Part shown: positions 36,789-46,696 of the stretch, in pieces
Position numbering within the stretch: the stretch's first letter is position 1
How the letters are laid out: each line of letters starts with the position of its first letter
Assembly: GCA_947487205.1 (NCBI GenBank)
Contig: CANKVU010000015.1
Location: 61,040 to 125,039, forward strand
Length of the DNA: 64,000 bases
Source: an uncultured Paracoccaceae bacterium
GTDB taxonomy: Bacteria; Pseudomonadota; Alphaproteobacteria; Rhodobacterales; Rhodobacteraceae
Direction: 5' to 3'
Position numbers and translations under genes: made by a program
Notes under the pieces: generated by a model
What the model was told of the DNA's origin: nothing
The model's database searches: none
What the model saw: the letters and a program-made list of their open reading frames with translations, nothing else

Positions 36789-38240
36789 ATGGAGGTCGTG
36801 CTGCTCTTCGGGCTGGTGGTCGGGCTTCTGCTGATCGGGGTACCCATCGCCGTGGCGCTGGGACTGAGCTCGACGCTGTTCCTGCTGTGGTTCTCCGACA
36901 CCTCGCTCGCCTCGATCGCGCAGAGCTTCTACCAGGCGATGGCGGGGCATTACACGCTCCTGGCGATCCCGTTCTTCATCCTGGCCTCGTCCTTCATGTC
37001 GACGGGGGGCGTGGCGCAGCGGATCATCCGCTTCTCCATCGCGCTGGTGGGCCACCTGCCCGGCGGGCTGGCGATTGCCGGCGTCTTCGCCTGCATGATG
37101 TTCGCGGCGCTCTCGGGCTCCTCGCCCGCCACCGTGGTCGCCATCGGCACCATCGTCATCGCCGGCATGCGGCAGGTGGGCTACAGCCGCGACTTCGCTG
37201 CGGGCGTGATCTGCAACGCCGGCACGCTGGGCATCCTGATCCCGCCCTCCATCGTCATGGTCGTCTATGCCAGCGCGACCGACGTGTCGGTGGGACGCAT
37301 GTTCCTCGCCGGCGTGATCCCGGGGCTTCTGGCCGGGCTGATGCTGATGACGGCGATCTACGTCGTGGCGAGGCTGCGCGACATGCCCCGCGGCGAATGG
37401 CAGGGCTGGGGCGAGATCTGGTCCAGCGCGCGCGACGCGGGCTGGGGCCTGTTCCTGATCGTCATCATCCTGGGCGGCATCTATGGCGGGATCTTCACCC
37501 CCACCGAGGCGGCGGCCGTCGCCTCCGTCTACGCCTTCGTCATCGCCTGCTTCGTCTATCGCGACATGGGGCCGCTGGCGGCGGGGCGGGCGGGCACGCC
37601 GGCCATGGCCGCGATGGTCGAGGAGCCGGGCGCGCGGTCGGTGGGCGCGGCCGAGGCGCCCGCCGCCCCGCGCCGGTCCACGCTTCTGGAGAAACCCTGG
37701 GCCTTGGTGACGGCGTTCTTTCACCGCGACACCCGCGACACGCTGTTCGAGGCGGGCAAGCTGACCGTCGTCCTGATGTTCATCATCGCCAACGCGCTGA
37801 TCCTGAAGCACGTCCTGACCGACGAGCAGATCCCGCAATCGATCGCGGGGACGATGCTGGAGGCGGGCTTCGGGCCGGTCATGTTCCTGGTGATCGTGAA
37901 CCTGATCCTGCTGATCGGGGGCCAGTTCATGGAGCCCTCGGGGCTGATCGTGATCGTGGCGCCGCTGGTCTTCCCGATCGCGCTCGAGCTCGGCATCGAC
38001 CCGATCCACCTGGGCATCATCATGGTGGTGAACATGGAGATCGGGATGATCACGCCGCCCGTGGGGCTGAACCTCTTCGTCACCTCCGGCGTGGCGAACA
38101 TGCCGGTGATGGGCGTGGTGCGCGCCGCTCTGCCGTTCCTGTGCGTGCTGATCGTGTTCCTGATCCTCGTCACCTACGTGCCATGGCTGTCGACCTGGCT
38201 GCCCACCACGTTCATGGGCCCCGAGATCATCGTGAGATAA
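36789..38240 (+). CDS. dctM: TRAP transporter large permease (DctM)
   Basis: A 483-residue protein with about 12 membrane segments and the DctM signatures (GHYTLLAIPFFILASSFMS, LSGSSPATVVAIGTIV, ILIPPSIVMVVYA, GIFTPTEAAAVA, MITPPVGLNLFV). An Ala/Pro-rich cytoplasmic loop (about residues 270-310) is inserted near the middle, making it longer than the common ~430. It uses the Na+ gradient to drive import of substrate delivered by DctP. A terminator-like hairpin follows 7 bp after the stop. Confidence 0.93.
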   Translation: MEVVLLFGLVVGLLLIGVPIAVALGLSSTLFLLWFSDTSLASIAQSFYQAMAGHYTLLAIPFFILASSFMSTGGVAQRIIRFSIALVGHLPGGLAIAGVFACMMFAALSGSSPATVVAIGTIVIAGMRQVGYSRDFAAGVICNAGTLGILIPPSIVMVVYASATDVSVGRMFLAGVIPGLLAGLMLMTAIYVVARLRDMPRGEWQGWGEIWSSARDAGWGLFLIVIILGGIYGGIFTPTEAAAVASVYAFVIACFVYRDMGPLAAGRAGTPAMAAMVEEPGARSVGAAEAPAAPRRSTLLEKPWALVTAFFHRDTRDTLFEAGKLTVVLMFIIANALILKHVLTDEQIPQSIAGTMLEAGFGPVMFLVIVNLILLIGGQFMEPSGLIVIVAPLVFPIALELGIDPIHLGIIMVVNMEIGMITPPVGLNLFVTSGVANMPVMGVVRAALPFLCVLIVFLILVTYVPWLSTWLPTTFMGPEIIVR

Positions 38241-38246
38241 GGGCGG

Positions 38247-38283
38247 CGTCCCCCGGATCCCGGGGGGCGTCCGCGGATTTTTT
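38247..38283 (+). terminator. Intrinsic terminator-like hairpin after dctM
   Basis: Ten-base arms CGTCCCCCGG / CCGGGGGGCG (one U-G pair) with a 3-base loop at 38247-38269, followed 8 bases later by six T (38278-38283). It separates dctPQM from the next transporter gene and may only reduce read-through. Confidence 0.65.
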
Positions 38284-38316
38284 GCAGCACCAGAAGGTTG
38301 ATGGAGGAGGATCCCC

Positions 38317-39909
38317 ATGCCGGACGAGAACCGAGACGACGTGGATGCCAACGCATTGGACGAGGGAACGGGCGGTTCGGGACGCGACCCGCGCTGGACC
38401 TGGGGACTGAGGGCCCTGGGGCTGGTCGCGGCGGGGCTCGTCTGGCTGCTGCTCGGCGGCTCCGAGAACCTCTCTCCCGAGGCGCGCGCGGTGGCCGCGA
38501 TCACCACGCTGATGGCGATCTGGTGGATGACCGAGGCGATCCCGCTCGCCGCCACCTCGCTCCTGCCGATCGTGCTGCTGCCCGCCTTCGCCGGCCAGCC
38601 GGTGAGCGATGCCACCGCCCCCTATGCCAGCACGCTGGTCTTCCTGTTCCTGGGCGGCTTCCTCATCGCCATCGCGATGCAGAAATGGGGACTGCACCGG
38701 CGCATTGCGCTGCAGACCCTCAGCAAGGTGGGAGTGGAGCCCAAGCGCATCGTGCTGGGCATGATGCTGTCCACCGGGTTCCTGTCGATGTGGGTGTCGA
38801 ACACCGCGACCACGCTGATGATGCTGCCGATCGGCCTGTCGATCCTGACCCTGGTGGTGGAGCGCAGCCGCGCCACCTCCCAGACCGGAGACGTTGGCGA
38901 GGACCTGCATGCGGGCGAGCGGATCTCGGACGTGATCGAGGACCCCAACATCCGCGCCTTCGGCGTCTGCCTGGTGCTGGCCATCGCCTGGTCGGCCAGC
39001 ATGGGCGGGCTCGGCACGCTTCTGGGCTCCCCCCCCAACGCGATCGTGGCGGGCTATCTCGCCGACGAGATCGGCCGCGACATCAGCTTCGTCAACTGGA
39101 TGATGCTGGGCGTTCCGCTGGCCTTCACCTTCATCCTGATCGGCTGGGTGTTGATGACCCGGCTTCTCTATACCTTCGACCTCGACGAGATCCCGGGCGG
39201 GCGCGACATGATCGACGGCCAGATTGCCGAGCTGGGGGAGATGAGCCAGGGCGAGAAGATGGTGCTCGCCGTCTTCGCCGGCGCGGCCTTCTTCTGGATC
39301 GTGCCGGGGCTCGCCGCGGACATCACCGGGATCGAGGCGCTGGGGGTGCTGGACGACACCGCCATCGCCATCGCCGCCGGCCTCGCGCTGTTCCTGCTTC
39401 CGGGCGACGGGGCGGGGCGCATGGTGCTCAACTGGCCCGACGCCGAGGACGGCCTGCCCTGGGGGGTGCTGCTCCTGTTCGGCGGCGGTCTCAGCCTCGC
39501 CTCGGCGGTGGCGGCCACGGGGCTCGACGTCTGGTTCGGCGAGCAGGTGAGCGGCCTTTCCGCGCTGCCTACGATCCTGATCCTGGCCTCGGTGGTGGCG
39601 CTGGTCATCTTCCTGACCGAGGTCACCTCGAACACCGCGACGGCCGCGACCTTCATCCCGGTCCTCGGCGGCGTGGCGACGGGGATCGGGGTCGACGCGG
39701 TGTCGCTCCTGATCCCGGCGGCGCTGGCGGCGACCTGCGCCTTCATGCTACCGGTCGGCACGCCGCCGAACGCCATCGTCTTCGGGTCGGGCGCGGTCAC
39801 GATCGGCCAGATGGCCAGGGGGGGCGCGGTGCTGAACGTGATCGGTATCGTGCTGATCACCCTCTTCGCCTATACGCTGGGTCGCCTTGCGCTCGGCCTG
39901 ACGTTCTGA
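38317..39909 (+). CDS. DASS/SLC13-family anion (dicarboxylate) transporter
   Basis: A 530-residue membrane protein with the duplicated Na+/carboxylate motifs of the divalent anion:Na+ symporter family: MWVSNTATTLMMLPIGLS in the first half and EVTSNTATAATFIPVL in the second, plus ITTLMAIWWMTEAIPLAATS and LPVGTPPNAIVFGSG. It carries dicarboxylates or related anions with Na+. ATG 38317 follows GGAGGAGG. It sits between dctM and malic enzyme, giving a second route for the same substrate class (inference). Confidence 0.9.
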   Translation: MPDENRDDVDANALDEGTGGSGRDPRWTWGLRALGLVAAGLVWLLLGGSENLSPEARAVAAITTLMAIWWMTEAIPLAATSLLPIVLLPAFAGQPVSDATAPYASTLVFLFLGGFLIAIAMQKWGLHRRIALQTLSKVGVEPKRIVLGMMLSTGFLSMWVSNTATTLMMLPIGLSILTLVVERSRATSQTGDVGEDLHAGERISDVIEDPNIRAFGVCLVLAIAWSASMGGLGTLLGSPPNAIVAGYLADEIGRDISFVNWMMLGVPLAFTFILIGWVLMTRLLYTFDLDEIPGGRDMIDGQIAELGEMSQGEKMVLAVFAGAAFFWIVPGLAADITGIEALGVLDDTAIAIAAGLALFLLPGDGAGRMVLNWPDAEDGLPWGVLLLFGGGLSLASAVAATGLDVWFGEQVSGLSALPTILILASVVALVIFLTEVTSNTATAATFIPVLGGVATGIGVDAVSLLIPAALAATCAFMLPVGTPPNAIVFGSGAVTIGQMARGGAVLNVIGIVLITLFAYTLGRLALGLTF

Positions 39910-39967
39910 AGGACATTTCCGGGGCGGCGCCGGCGCGCCGCCCTCTCCAGAAATCGGAAAGCACGGC

Positions 39968-42325
39968 ATGAACGACGACAGGGACACGCCCCCGGATCAC
40001 GAGCACGCAGCCTCCGGGGCAGGGGGAGACGGGACGCGGGCCGCCGGCCGGGACGAACGCCAGGCGGCGCTTCGGCAGGCGGCGCTGGAATACCACCGCG
40101 ACCCCCAGCCCGGAAAGCTCGAGATCCGGGCCACGAAACCCCTGGCCAATGCCCGCGACCTGGCGCGCGCCTATTCCCCCGGCGTCGCCGAGGCCTGCCG
40201 CGAGATCGAGGCCGATCCCAGGACCGCGCGCGACTACACCGCGCGCGGCAACCTCGTGGGCGTCGTGACGAACGGCACCGCGGTGCTGGGCCTGGGCGAT
40301 ATCGGCGCGCTGGCCTCCAAGCCGGTGATGGAGGGCAAGGCGGTCCTGTTCAAGAAGTTCGCCAATATCGACTGTTTCGACATCGAGCTCGACGAGCCCG
40401 ATCCGCACAAGCTGGCCGAGATCGTCTGCGCGCTGGAGCCGAGCTTCGGCGCCATCAACCTCGAGGACATCAAGGCGCCCGATTGCTTCATCGTCGAGCG
40501 GACCTGCCGCGAGCGGATGAACATCCCCGTCTTCCACGACGACCAGCACGGCACCGCGATCGTGGTGGGCGCGGCGGCGACCAATGCCCTGAACGTGGCG
40601 GGAAAGACCTTCGAGGAGATCAAGATCGTTTCCACCGGCGGGGGGGCAGCCGGCATCGCCTGTCTCGACCTGCTGCTGAAGCTCGGGGTGAAGCGCGAGA
40701 ACGTCTGGCTCTGCGATCTCGACGGGCTCGTCCACGAGGGGCGCGAGGCAGGCATGAGCGAGCAGAAGGCAGCCTATGCCCAGCCCGGCGGCCCGCGCGG
40801 CCTGGGCGACGTGATCGACGGGGCAGACCTGTTCCTGGGGCTTTCCGGCCCCGGCGTCCTGACCCCCGAAATGGTCGAGCGCATGGCCGCCAGCCCGATC
40901 ATCTTCGCGCTCGCGAACCCCAATCCCGAGATCGACCCCGAGGAGGCGCGCGCCGTGGCGCCGAACGCGCTCATCGCCACGGGGCGGTCGGACTTCCCCA
41001 ACCAGGTCAACAACGTCCTGTGCTTCCCCTTCATCTTCCGCGGCGCGCTGGACGTGGGCGCGAAGACGATCAACGACGAGATGAAGGTGGCCTGCGTGGA
41101 GGGGATTGCGGAACTGGCGCGGCGCACCACGAGCGCCGAGGCGGCGGCGGCCTATCAGGGCGAGCAGCTCGCCTTCGGTCCCGACTACCTGATCCCCAAG
41201 CCGTTCGATCCGCGCCTGATGGGCATCGTCGCCCCCGCCGTGGCCAAGGCCGCGATGGAGACCGGCGTGGCCGAGCGCCCGATCGAGGATCTCGACGCCT
41301 ACAAGCGGCGGCTCGATGCCTCCGTCTTCCGCTCCTCGCTGATCATGCGGCCCGTCTTCGAGGCGGCGGCCACGGCCGAGCGGCGCATCGTCTTCGCCGA
41401 AGGCGAGGACGAGCGGGTGCTGCGCGCGGCCCACGCCATGATCGAGGAGACCACCGACCGTCCGATCCTGATCGGCCGGCCGGAGATCGTGGCGCTCAGG
41501 GCCGAGCGTGCGGGCCTGCCGATCCGGCCCGACCGCGACTTCGAGATCGTCTCGCCCGACAACGACCCGCGCTACCGCGACTACTGGACCACCTATCACG
41601 AGATCATGCAGCGCCGCGGCGTCACCCCCGACATCGCCAAGGCGATCATGCGGACCAACACCACCGCCATCGCCGCGGTGATGGTGCGGCGCGAGGAGGC
41701 CGACAGCCTGATCTGCGGCACCTACGGTCAGTATCTGTGGCATCTCGACTACGTCACCCAGGTGCTGGCCTTCGGCGAGTGCCACCCGGTGGGCGCGCTG
41801 AGCCTGATGATCCTGGAGGACGGGCCGCTCTTCGTGGCCGACACCCATGTCCATCCCTCTCCCTCGCCCGAGCAGATCGCCGAGACGGTGATCGCCGCGG
41901 CGCGCCACGTGCGCCGTTTCGGGATCGATCCGGCGATCGCGCTCTGCTCGCATTCCCAGTTCGGCAATTTCGACTGCGATACCGGCGTCAGGATGCGCGC
42001 CGCGCTGGAGATCCTCGATTCCGGGCCGCGCGACTTCGTCTACGAGGGCGAGATGCACGCCGATGCCGCGCTCGACCCGGAGGTGCGGGCGCGGATCTTT
42101 CCCAATTCGCGCATGGAGGGGCCGGCCAATGCGCTGGTCTTCGCCAATACCGACGCCGCTTCGGGGGTGCGCAACATCCTCAAGATGAAGGCCAAGGGGC
42201 TGGAGGTGGGCCCGATCCTGATGGGGATGGGCAACCGCGCCCATATCGTGACCGCGTCGATCACCGCGCGCGGCCTTCTCAACATGTCTGCCGTCGCCGG
42301 CACCCCGGTCGCCACCTACGGCTGA
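39968..42325 (+). CDS. maeB: NADP-dependent malic enzyme (malic + PTA-like domain)
   Basis: A 785-residue enzyme. Residues ~30-180 are the malic N-domain ([34 protein letters not shown]), ~180-450 the NAD(P)-binding part ([30 protein letters not shown]) and ~455-785 a phosphotransacetylase-like domain ([15 protein letters not shown]), the usual MaeB layout. It turns malate into pyruvate, CO2 and NADPH; the PTA part is usually regulatory. It stands 58 bp after the dicarboxylate transporter gene, completing an import-and-convert module. The N-terminus is extended by about 20 low-complexity residues. Confidence 0.93.
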   Translation: MNDDRDTPPDHEHAASGAGGDGTRAAGRDERQAALRQAALEYHRDPQPGKLEIRATKPLANARDLARAYSPGVAEACREIEADPRTARDYTARGNLVGVVTNGTAVLGLGDIGALASKPVMEGKAVLFKKFANIDCFDIELDEPDPHKLAEIVCALEPSFGAINLEDIKAPDCFIVERTCRERMNIPVFHDDQHGTAIVVGAAATNALNVAGKTFEEIKIVSTGGGAAGIACLDLLLKLGVKRENVWLCDLDGLVHEGREAGMSEQKAAYAQPGGPRGLGDVIDGADLFLGLSGPGVLTPEMVERMAASPIIFALANPNPEIDPEEARAVAPNALIATGRSDFPNQVNNVLCFPFIFRGALDVGAKTINDEMKVACVEGIAELARRTTSAEAAAAYQGEQLAFGPDYLIPKPFDPRLMGIVAPAVAKAAMETGVAERPIEDLDAYKRRLDASVFRSSLIMRPVFEAAATAERRIVFAEGEDERVLRAAHAMIEETTDRPILIGRPEIVALRAERAGLPIRPDRDFEIVSPDNDPRYRDYWTTYHEIMQRRGVTPDIAKAIMRTNTTAIAAVMVRREEADSLICGTYGQYLWHLDYVTQVLAFGECHPVGALSLMILEDGPLFVADTHVHPSPSPEQIAETVIAAARHVRRFGIDPAIALCSHSQFGNFDCDTGVRMRAALEILDSGPRDFVYEGEMHADAALDPEVRARIFPNSRMEGPANALVFANTDAASGVRNILKMKAKGLEVGPILMGMGNRAHIVTASITARGLLNMSAVAGTPVATYG

Positions 42326-42379
42326 GGGGGTGGCGTCTCGGTCTCGGGCGGGTCCGAGGCAGGCGGACGCCTCCTCGGG

Positions 42380-42690
42380 TTCGCACGGGGGGTCCTAGCG
42401 GTTCTCCACCGGCCGGTCCGGACCCGCGGCCGGGAGCGGCGCAGGTCCCTTTCCGCCAGGCCGGCCAGCAGGACGATCGAGAGATACAGCTCGGGGTCGC
42501 GCCGGATCGGAGCATTTTCGCCGCGACCACCATGACGGGGAAATGGACGGCGTAGAAGACGACGGAATTCCGCCCCACCCATTCGACGCCTCGGGCGAGG
42601 GCCTTTCCCCGGTGGAGCGGGGAGATCCAGAGAACGAAGAGGATCAGGCCGACAGGGGCCCAGACATGGAGCGGATCGCACTTTACGGAC
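42380..42690 (-). pseudogene. Decayed acyltransferase-3 C-terminal fragment
   Basis: On the minus strand one frame reads LHVWAPVGLILFVLW, then WVGRNSVVFYAVHFPVMV (about 42680 to 42510), the last membrane segments of an acyltransferase-3 (OafA-like) protein. The sequence then continues in a different frame as RRDPELYLSIVLLAGLAERD (42506 to 42440). The two halves fit one gene broken by a frameshift near 42505. No start or upstream part is found, so this is a remnant. It lies in the 640-bp gap between maeB and the ethanolamine permease; the rest of the gap (42700-42966) holds nothing I can support. Confidence 0.6.
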
Positions 42691-42966
42691 CCCCACGTCG
42701 CGCTGTCATGACGCTCCCGGTCCTTCGATCGGCATTCGACATCCCGGGGCGCCGTGCTGGCGGGGATCTTGCGGGAAATCCATGTCGGATTCGCGGCGAT
42801 GACCGAGGCCTTCGCGCGATATTTCGCGGAATGACGGCTCAAGGCCCCCGAAGGCGGTCCGCTACCGACGGGGCGGGCGCATGTCGCGACCGCACGGCCC
42901 CCGCACGGCGCTTTTCCGACATCTCCGCCATGGCCGGGAGGCCGGTGGCACGCGGTGGCGGAGGCG

Positions 42967-44367
42967 TCAGCGCGCTTCCGCCTCGGCGGTCTCGAGAAGG
43001 GCGAACTCCTCCTCCGCCGTCTTCGCCACCAGGTGATGGCGGGAATAGAGAAAGAAGTAAGCCGCGCCGATGGCGAAGAGGACCAGCGTCAGCAGGAAGG
43101 CGCGCGGATCGAAGGCGAAGACGCCGGTGAGCGCGACCAGCGACAGGACCAGCGCGATGCCCGACGTGACCGTCCCCCCCGGCGTGCGGTAGGGGCGGGC
43201 GAGGTCGGGCTGGGTCTTTCTCAGCTGGATATGGCTCCAGGCCATGAGCGCGTAAGAGATCGTGGCCCCCACCACCGCCATGGCGAGCATCAAATCCCCC
43301 TGTCCCGAGAGGGAGGCCAGGAATCCCAGGATGCCCGGCACGATGAGCGCGCGGGCGGGCACCTTGCGGTCGTTGGTGACCGAGAGCGCGCGCGGCAGGT
43401 AGCCCGCGCGGGAAAGCGCGAAGACCAGCCGCGAATAGCCGTAGATGATCGAGAAGAAAGACGCGATGAGCCCCGCCAGCGCCAGCACGTTCACCAGCGT
43501 GGCGAGCCAGCCGATCCCCACCGCGTCGAGCGCGTCGACGAGCGGCACGCCGGACTGGCCGATCATCTCCGCCCCGCCGGCGCCGGCGAGCAGGATCGTG
43601 ACCAAAGCGGCGGTGACGAGCAGGAAGACCATCGCGCCGATGATCCCCTTCGGCATGTCGCGTGCCGGATCGCGCGCTTCCTCCGCGGCGAGCGGCACGC
43701 CCTCCACGGCCAGGAACAGCCACATGGCGAAGGGCAGCGCCGCCCAGACGCCGAAGATGCCGTAGGGCAGGAAGGTCGAGGAGAGGGCCGCCTCCGTGGG
43801 CGCGATGTCGAAGAGGTTCGCCGCGTCGAAATGCGGGATCAGCGCCAGCGCCGTGGCCAGGATCGCGAAGACCGCGAGGCCCGAGATCACCATCATCACC
43901 TTCAAGGCCTCGCCCACGCCGGCGAGGTGGATGCCCACGAAGACGGCGTAGAAGACGGCATAGACGATGGGCCCGTCGAGGCCGATCAGGCTCTCGACCG
44001 CCGCGCCGATGAAGATGACGATGGCGGCCGGGGCCAGCGCGTATTCGATCAGCACCGCGAGCCCGGTGAGATACCCCCCCGCCGGCCCGATCGCCTGCCG
44101 CGCGAAGCTGTAGCCGCCGCCCGCCGCCGGGATCGCCGCCGACATCTCGGCCAGCGACAGGACCAGGGTGAAGTACATCAGCCCCATCAGGATCGCGGCG
44201 ATGACGAAGCCGCCCCAGCCGGCCTCGCCGATGCCGAAGTTCCAGCCCGCGAAATCGCCCGAGATGACATAGGAGACGCCCAGGCCCGCCAGCAGGATCC
44301 AGCCGGCGGTGCCGCGCTGCAGCTGGCGCCGCTCCAGGTAGGTCTTGTCGATATGGGCCTCGGTCAT
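42967..44367 (-). CDS. Ethanolamine/amino-acid permease (APC family)
   Basis: A 466-residue, 12-segment APC-superfamily transporter. The N-terminal YLERRQLQRGTAGWILLAGLGVSYVISGDFAGWNFG stretch is that of ethanolamine permeases (Eat), with SGDFAGWN in the first helix, EMSAAIPAAGGGYSFARQAI following and RTPGGTVTSGIAL late. It should import ethanolamine. ATG 44367 is 5 bp past the eutC stop on the same strand, so it is the last gene of a eutB-eutC-permease operon. The in-frame ATG at 44409 overlaps eutC and is less likely. Confidence 0.88.
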   Translation of the reverse strand: MTEAHIDKTYLERRQLQRGTAGWILLAGLGVSYVISGDFAGWNFGIGEAGWGGFVIAAILMGLMYFTLVLSLAEMSAAIPAAGGGYSFARQAIGPAGGYLTGLAVLIEYALAPAAIVIFIGAAVESLIGLDGPIVYAVFYAVFVGIHLAGVGEALKVMMVISGLAVFAILATALALIPHFDAANLFDIAPTEAALSSTFLPYGIFGVWAALPFAMWLFLAVEGVPLAAEEARDPARDMPKGIIGAMVFLLVTAALVTILLAGAGGAEMIGQSGVPLVDALDAVGIGWLATLVNVLALAGLIASFFSIIYGYSRLVFALSRAGYLPRALSVTNDRKVPARALIVPGILGFLASLSGQGDLMLAMAVVGATISYALMAWSHIQLRKTQPDLARPYRTPGGTVTSGIALVLSLVALTGVFAFDPRAFLLTLVLFAIGAAYFFLYSRHHLVAKTAEEEFALLETAEAEAR

Positions 44368-44371
44368 GGGC

Positions 44372-45178
44372 TCATCCTTCTGAGGGGGCGGCGAGGAAGC
44401 TGGTGGCACGGTCGGAGGCGTCGATCTCGCCCTCCGAGGAGCGGTCCTTGAGCGCGACGCCCGAGGTCTCGACCTTCCGCGCCTCGGACAGGAGCCAGGC
44501 GGCGCGCACCGCGGCGCGGTCGTAGTCGAGCCCGGCGGCGCGGACGTTGGAGATGCAGTTGCGCCGCGCGTCGTGGAGCCCGGTTTCGGGCCCCCAGGTG
44601 AAGTAGAGGCCGAGGCTGTCGGGGGAGGAGAGGCCCGGCCGCTCGCCGATCATCACCAGCACGGCGCGGGCCTTCAGGATCTCGCCCACATGGTCGCCGA
44701 TGGCGACGCGGCCCTGTTCCACGATCACCGGGCGTGAAAGGGAGACGCCCTCCACATGGTCCAGGAAGGCGCGCAGGAAGGGGGCCACGTTGTTCTGCGC
44801 GGCGAAGGACGAGAGCCCGTCGGCCGCGACGAGGGCGAGGTCGCAGGGATCGCCCGCGGCCTCCTCCAGCGCCGCGACGGATGAGGCGTCGAGCTCCTCG
44901 CCCTTGGGCGGATTGCGAAGGTAGTCGTCGCGGGTCTCGGCGGTCGTGTGCAGGACCAGCGGGTCGCCCAGCCCCTCGAGCTCGCGCAGGTCATCGGCCA
45001 GCTTCTCGGCATCGAGCGGCAGGTGGACGGCATCGCGGGCCTGGGCATGGGCGATCTGGAAGGCCAGCAGCTCCCGCGTGGGCAGGCTCACGCCCACCCG
45101 GCCAAGCCCGATCCGGGCATCGGTGAAGCGGCGCAGGGACCGCCAGGGGTTCTCGGTCAGGATCTCGGGATCAGGCAT
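44372..45178 (-). CDS. eutC: Ethanolamine ammonia-lyase small subunit
   Basis: A 268-residue protein with EutC motifs: WRSLRRFTDARIGLGRVG (N-terminus), LAFQIAHAQARDAVH, VADGLSSFAAQNN, MIGERPGLSSPDSLGLYF and RNCISNVRAAGLDYD, the adenosylcobalamin-binding small subunit signatures. With EutB it converts ethanolamine to acetaldehyde and ammonia. Its start overlaps the eutB stop by 8 bp. No microcompartment genes are present, so this is the simple cytosolic form. Confidence 0.95.
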   Translation of the reverse strand: MPDPEILTENPWRSLRRFTDARIGLGRVGVSLPTRELLAFQIAHAQARDAVHLPLDAEKLADDLRELEGLGDPLVLHTTAETRDDYLRNPPKGEELDASSVAALEEAAGDPCDLALVAADGLSSFAAQNNVAPFLRAFLDHVEGVSLSRPVIVEQGRVAIGDHVGEILKARAVLVMIGERPGLSSPDSLGLYFTWGPETGLHDARRNCISNVRAAGLDYDRAAVRAAWLLSEARKVETSGVALKDRSSEGEIDASDRATSFLAAPSEG

Positions 45179-46574
45179 CCTGAGGCAGCCTCTTCAGGGA
45201 CCTGGCGAAGCCGTCGGGCACGTCGGAGGCCAGGCGGAAGCCCGCGTCGCTGTCGAGAATGGCCATCTTCGCCAGCCAGTCGTCGAATTCGGGCGTGGGG
45301 CGCAGGTCCAGCGCCCGGCGCAGGTAGAGCGCGTCGTGGAAGGACGTCGTCTGGTAGTTCAGCATGATGTCGTCGGCGCCGGGGATGCCCATGACGAAGG
45401 TCACCCCGGCGACGCCCAGGAGCGTCAGGAGATTGTCCATGTCGTTCTGGTCGGCCTCGGCGTGGTTGGTGTAGCAGACATCGCAGCCCATCGGCACGCC
45501 CATCAGCTTGCCGCAGAAATGGTCCTCGAGCCCGGCGCGCGCGATCTCCTTGCCGTCGAAGAGGTATTCCGGGCCGATGAAGCCCACGACGGTATTGGTC
45601 AGCAGCGGCTCGAAATGGCGCGCGACGGCATAGGCGCGCGCCTCGCAGGTCTGCTGGTCGAGCCCGTGATGGGCCCCGGCGGACAGCTCCGATCCCTGCC
45701 CGGTCTCGAAATACATCACGTTCTCGCCCACGGTGCCGCGCTTCAGCGACAGGGCGGCGTCGCGCGCCTCGGCGAGGTCCTTCAGCGAGAAGCCGAAGGA
45801 GGTGTTGGCCTCCTCCGTCCCGGCGATGGACTGGAACACCAGGTCCACCGGCGCGCCCGCCTCGATGCATTCCAGCGTGTTGGTCACGTGGGTCAGGACG
45901 CAGGATTGGGTGGGGATGGCATATTGCTCGATGATGTCGGCCATCAGGCGGTTGAGGCGGATCGCCTGGGCCACGTTGTCGGTGGCGGGGTTGATGCCGA
46001 TCACCGCGTCGCCCGCCCCGTACATGAGCCCGTCCAGGATCGAGGCGGCGATGCCGTTCACGTCGTCGGTGGGGTGGTTGGGCTGGATCCGGGTCGAGAG
46101 CCGCCCCGGCAGGCCCACCGTGCCGCGAAAGGCGGTGGTCACGCGGCATTTCTTCGCCACCAGGATCAGGTCCTGGTTGCGCATGATCTTGGCCACGGCG
46201 GCCACCATCTCGGGCGTCAGGCCGGGCCGGAGCGCCGTCAGCGCCTCCTCCGTGGCCAGGTCCGACAGCAGCCAGTCGCGGAAATCCCCCACCGTCAGGT
46301 GCGAGACGGGGGCGAAGGCGGCCGCGTCGTGGCCGTCGACGATCAGGCGGGTGACCTCGTCCTCCTCGTAGGGAACGAGCGCCTCGGAGAGGAACACCTT
46401 GAGCGGCAAGTCGGCCAGCACCGCCTGGGCGGCGGCGCGTTCCTCCGCCGTTCCTGCCGCCACGCCGGCCAGCCGGTCGCCGGAGCGTTCGGGCGTGGCC
46501 TTGGCCATGACCTCGGCCAATGTGGCGAAGCTGTGGGTGCGGTCGCCGATCCTGTAGCGGAACCTGTGGGACAT
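45171..46574 (-). CDS. eutB: Ethanolamine ammonia-lyase large subunit
   Basis: A 467-residue TIM-barrel catalytic subunit. Motifs include LTPEMVAAVAKIMRNQDL, CRVTTAFRGTVGLPGRLSTR, LQPNHPTDD-like RIQPNHPTDDVNGI, DAVIGINPATDN and YFETGQGSELSAGAH, all typical of EutB. Start ATG 46574 is preceded by GGAGG (8 bp); the frame stays open further upstream through the TetR gene but without family similarity. Needs adenosylcobalamin; no cobalamin riboswitch was seen upstream. Operon eutB-eutC-permease. Confidence 0.95.
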   Translation of the reverse strand: MSHRFRYRIGDRTHSFATLAEVMAKATPERSGDRLAGVAAGTAEERAAAQAVLADLPLKVFLSEALVPYEEDEVTRLIVDGHDAAAFAPVSHLTVGDFRDWLLSDLATEEALTALRPGLTPEMVAAVAKIMRNQDLILVAKKCRVTTAFRGTVGLPGRLSTRIQPNHPTDDVNGIAASILDGLMYGAGDAVIGINPATDNVAQAIRLNRLMADIIEQYAIPTQSCVLTHVTNTLECIEAGAPVDLVFQSIAGTEEANTSFGFSLKDLAEARDAALSLKRGTVGENVMYFETGQGSELSAGAHHGLDQQTCEARAYAVARHFEPLLTNTVVGFIGPEYLFDGKEIARAGLEDHFCGKLMGVPMGCDVCYTNHAEADQNDMDNLLTLLGVAGVTFVMGIPGADDIMLNYQTTSFHDALYLRRALDLRPTPEFDDWLAKMAILDSDAGFRLASDVPDGFARSLKRLPQDA

Positions 46575-46696
46575 GGGTGCGCCTCCGGTCCGGGTCGCGT
46601 CCCGCCGAGCAGAGCGCATTCCATGCCGCTGGGGAAACCTTTTTCTCGCCCCGGCCCGGTGCAGACCGCCGCTGCGCGATTTCCGGGCATCGCCTC

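Noticed and set aside
34977..38615. Very long open frame on the minus strand opposite the TRAP genes
   Set aside because: It is antisense to dctPQM, rich in His/Arg/Gln/Asp low-complexity text and has no domain; GC-rich codon bias creates such frames.
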